This document shows, piece after piece, positions 63,712 to 64,000 of a stretch of 64,000 bases of DNA. The stretch is from the NCBI RefSeq assembly GCF_024339125.1, contig NZ_CP101417.1, forward strand, positions 3,979,001-4,043,000, read 5' to 3'. The notes beneath the pieces are model-generated. The model worked only from the letters and a program-made list of their open reading frames with translations. It was not told the DNA's origin and made no database searches. Each line of letters starts with the position of its first letter. Position 1 is the stretch's first letter. The DNA is from Xanthomonas hortorum (GTDB lineage Bacteria > Pseudomonadota > Gammaproteobacteria > Xanthomonadales > Xanthomonadaceae). The position numbers and the translations under genes are program-made.

Positions 63712-64000
63712 ATGGATCCCATTCGTTCGCGCACGCCAATTCCTGCCCGCGAACTTCTGCCCGGACCCCAACCGGATAGGGTTCAGCCGACTGCAGATCG
63801 GGGGGTGTCTCCGCCTGCTGGCGGCCCCCTGGATGGCTTGCCGGCTCGGCGGACGATGTCTCAGACCCGGCTGCCGCCCCCCCCTGCACCCATGCCTGCA
63901 TTCTCAGCGGGCAGCTTCAGCGATCTGCTACGTCAGTTCGATCCGTCGCTTCTTGATTCGGTGTCTGCCTTCGGCGCTCCTCATACAGAGGCTGCCCCAG
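63712..64000 (+). CDS. TAL effector, 5' part (runs off the window)
   Basis: ATG 63712 with AGAGG upstream opens the canonical TALE N-terminus MDPIRSRTPIPARELLPGPQ, PDRVQPTADRGVSPPAGGPL and the FSDLLRQFDPSLLDS region with its type III secretion signal. The 5' flank around 63640-63705 (GAAGAAGTGTAGGGACCAG; CTTGAGGCGACCATG) is the usual TALE promoter region. At 96 codons the window ends, before the DNA-binding repeats. It is divergent from the truncated TALE, with a mini-element and about 160 bp between them. Confidence 0.93.
   Translation, partial: MDPIRSRTPIPARELLPGPQPDRVQPTADRGVSPPAGGPLDGLPARRTMSQTRLPPPPAPMPAFSAGSFSDLLRQFDPSLLDSVSAFGAPHTEAAP

Noticed and set aside
1..64000. tRNA, rRNA, riboswitch or toxin-antitoxin locus
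   Set aside because: No cloverleaf, rRNA or known riboswitch core was seen. The only antitoxin-like item is the 62-aa fragment at 23886, which has no toxin partner.

Overview
The window is a high-GC gammaproteobacterial chromosome segment from a plant-pathogenic Xanthomonas. The evidence is two TAL-effector (TALE) genes at the right end, a Tn3-family transposon with tnpS/tnpT resolution genes, HrpX-type (PIP-box) control of an effector-like gene, and typical Xanthomonas envelope genes. One TALE repeat is 35 residues long with an extra proline, a form I recall from Hax2 of X. campestris. That hints at the X. campestris group but does not prove it.

Layout. 1-1.2 kb: 3' part of an effector-like gene and a four-copy 22-bp repeat that looks like a mobile-element end, abutting a truncated GAF/GGDEF/EAL gene. 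3.6-17.7 kb: a giant autotransporter (about 3,680 aa) converging on an S8-protease autotransporter lipoprotein. 18.5-23.6 kb: an outer-membrane protein, then a mipA / Asp-beta-hydroxylase / response regulator / histidine kinase operon. 24-26.3 kb: a FAD monooxygenase and a convergent MarR repressor that share palindromic operators. 26.4-29.5 kb: a tightly overlapped acyl-CoA-dehydrogenase-like / PIG-L deacetylase / methyltransferase / glycosyltransferase operon. 29.5-38.5 kb: orphan receiver, sugar (sorbosone-type) dehydrogenase pair, universal stress protein with bestrophin-like channel, a histidine kinase/LuxR pair and a Gfo/Idh/MocA oxidoreductase. 38.5-41.3 kb: SPFH / zinc-ribbon / small membrane protein operon. 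41.5-47.3 kb: small secreted protein, chemoreceptor, NmrA-like reductase with divergent LysR, and a frameshifted secreted PDZ protein.

Accessory region, 47.5-64 kb. An 11.9-kb Tn3-family unit (47841-59735) with 82-bp inverted repeats sits between two broken insertion sequences. It carries tnpA, tnpS, a palindromic resolution core and tnpT. Its cargo is a PIP-box-driven, putatively myristoylated effector, a truncated paralogue of it, a secreted protein of unknown function, a PL9-type pectate lyase and a decayed tldD. Internal debris (a mini-element, a 254-bp tnpA duplication fused to a tnpT tail, a second inverted-repeat family) shows repeated rounds of transposition and deletion. Right of it lie a protein with 20-residue C-terminal repeats, a TALE missing its N-terminus and holding only 1.5 repeats, and the start of a divergent intact-looking TALE that runs off the window.

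Together the right third reads as a pathogenicity-gene capture platform: one transposon family appears to have moved effectors and a plant-cell-wall enzyme, and its inverted repeats also cut into a TALE. The left two thirds are mostly ordinary envelope, signalling and metabolic genes.
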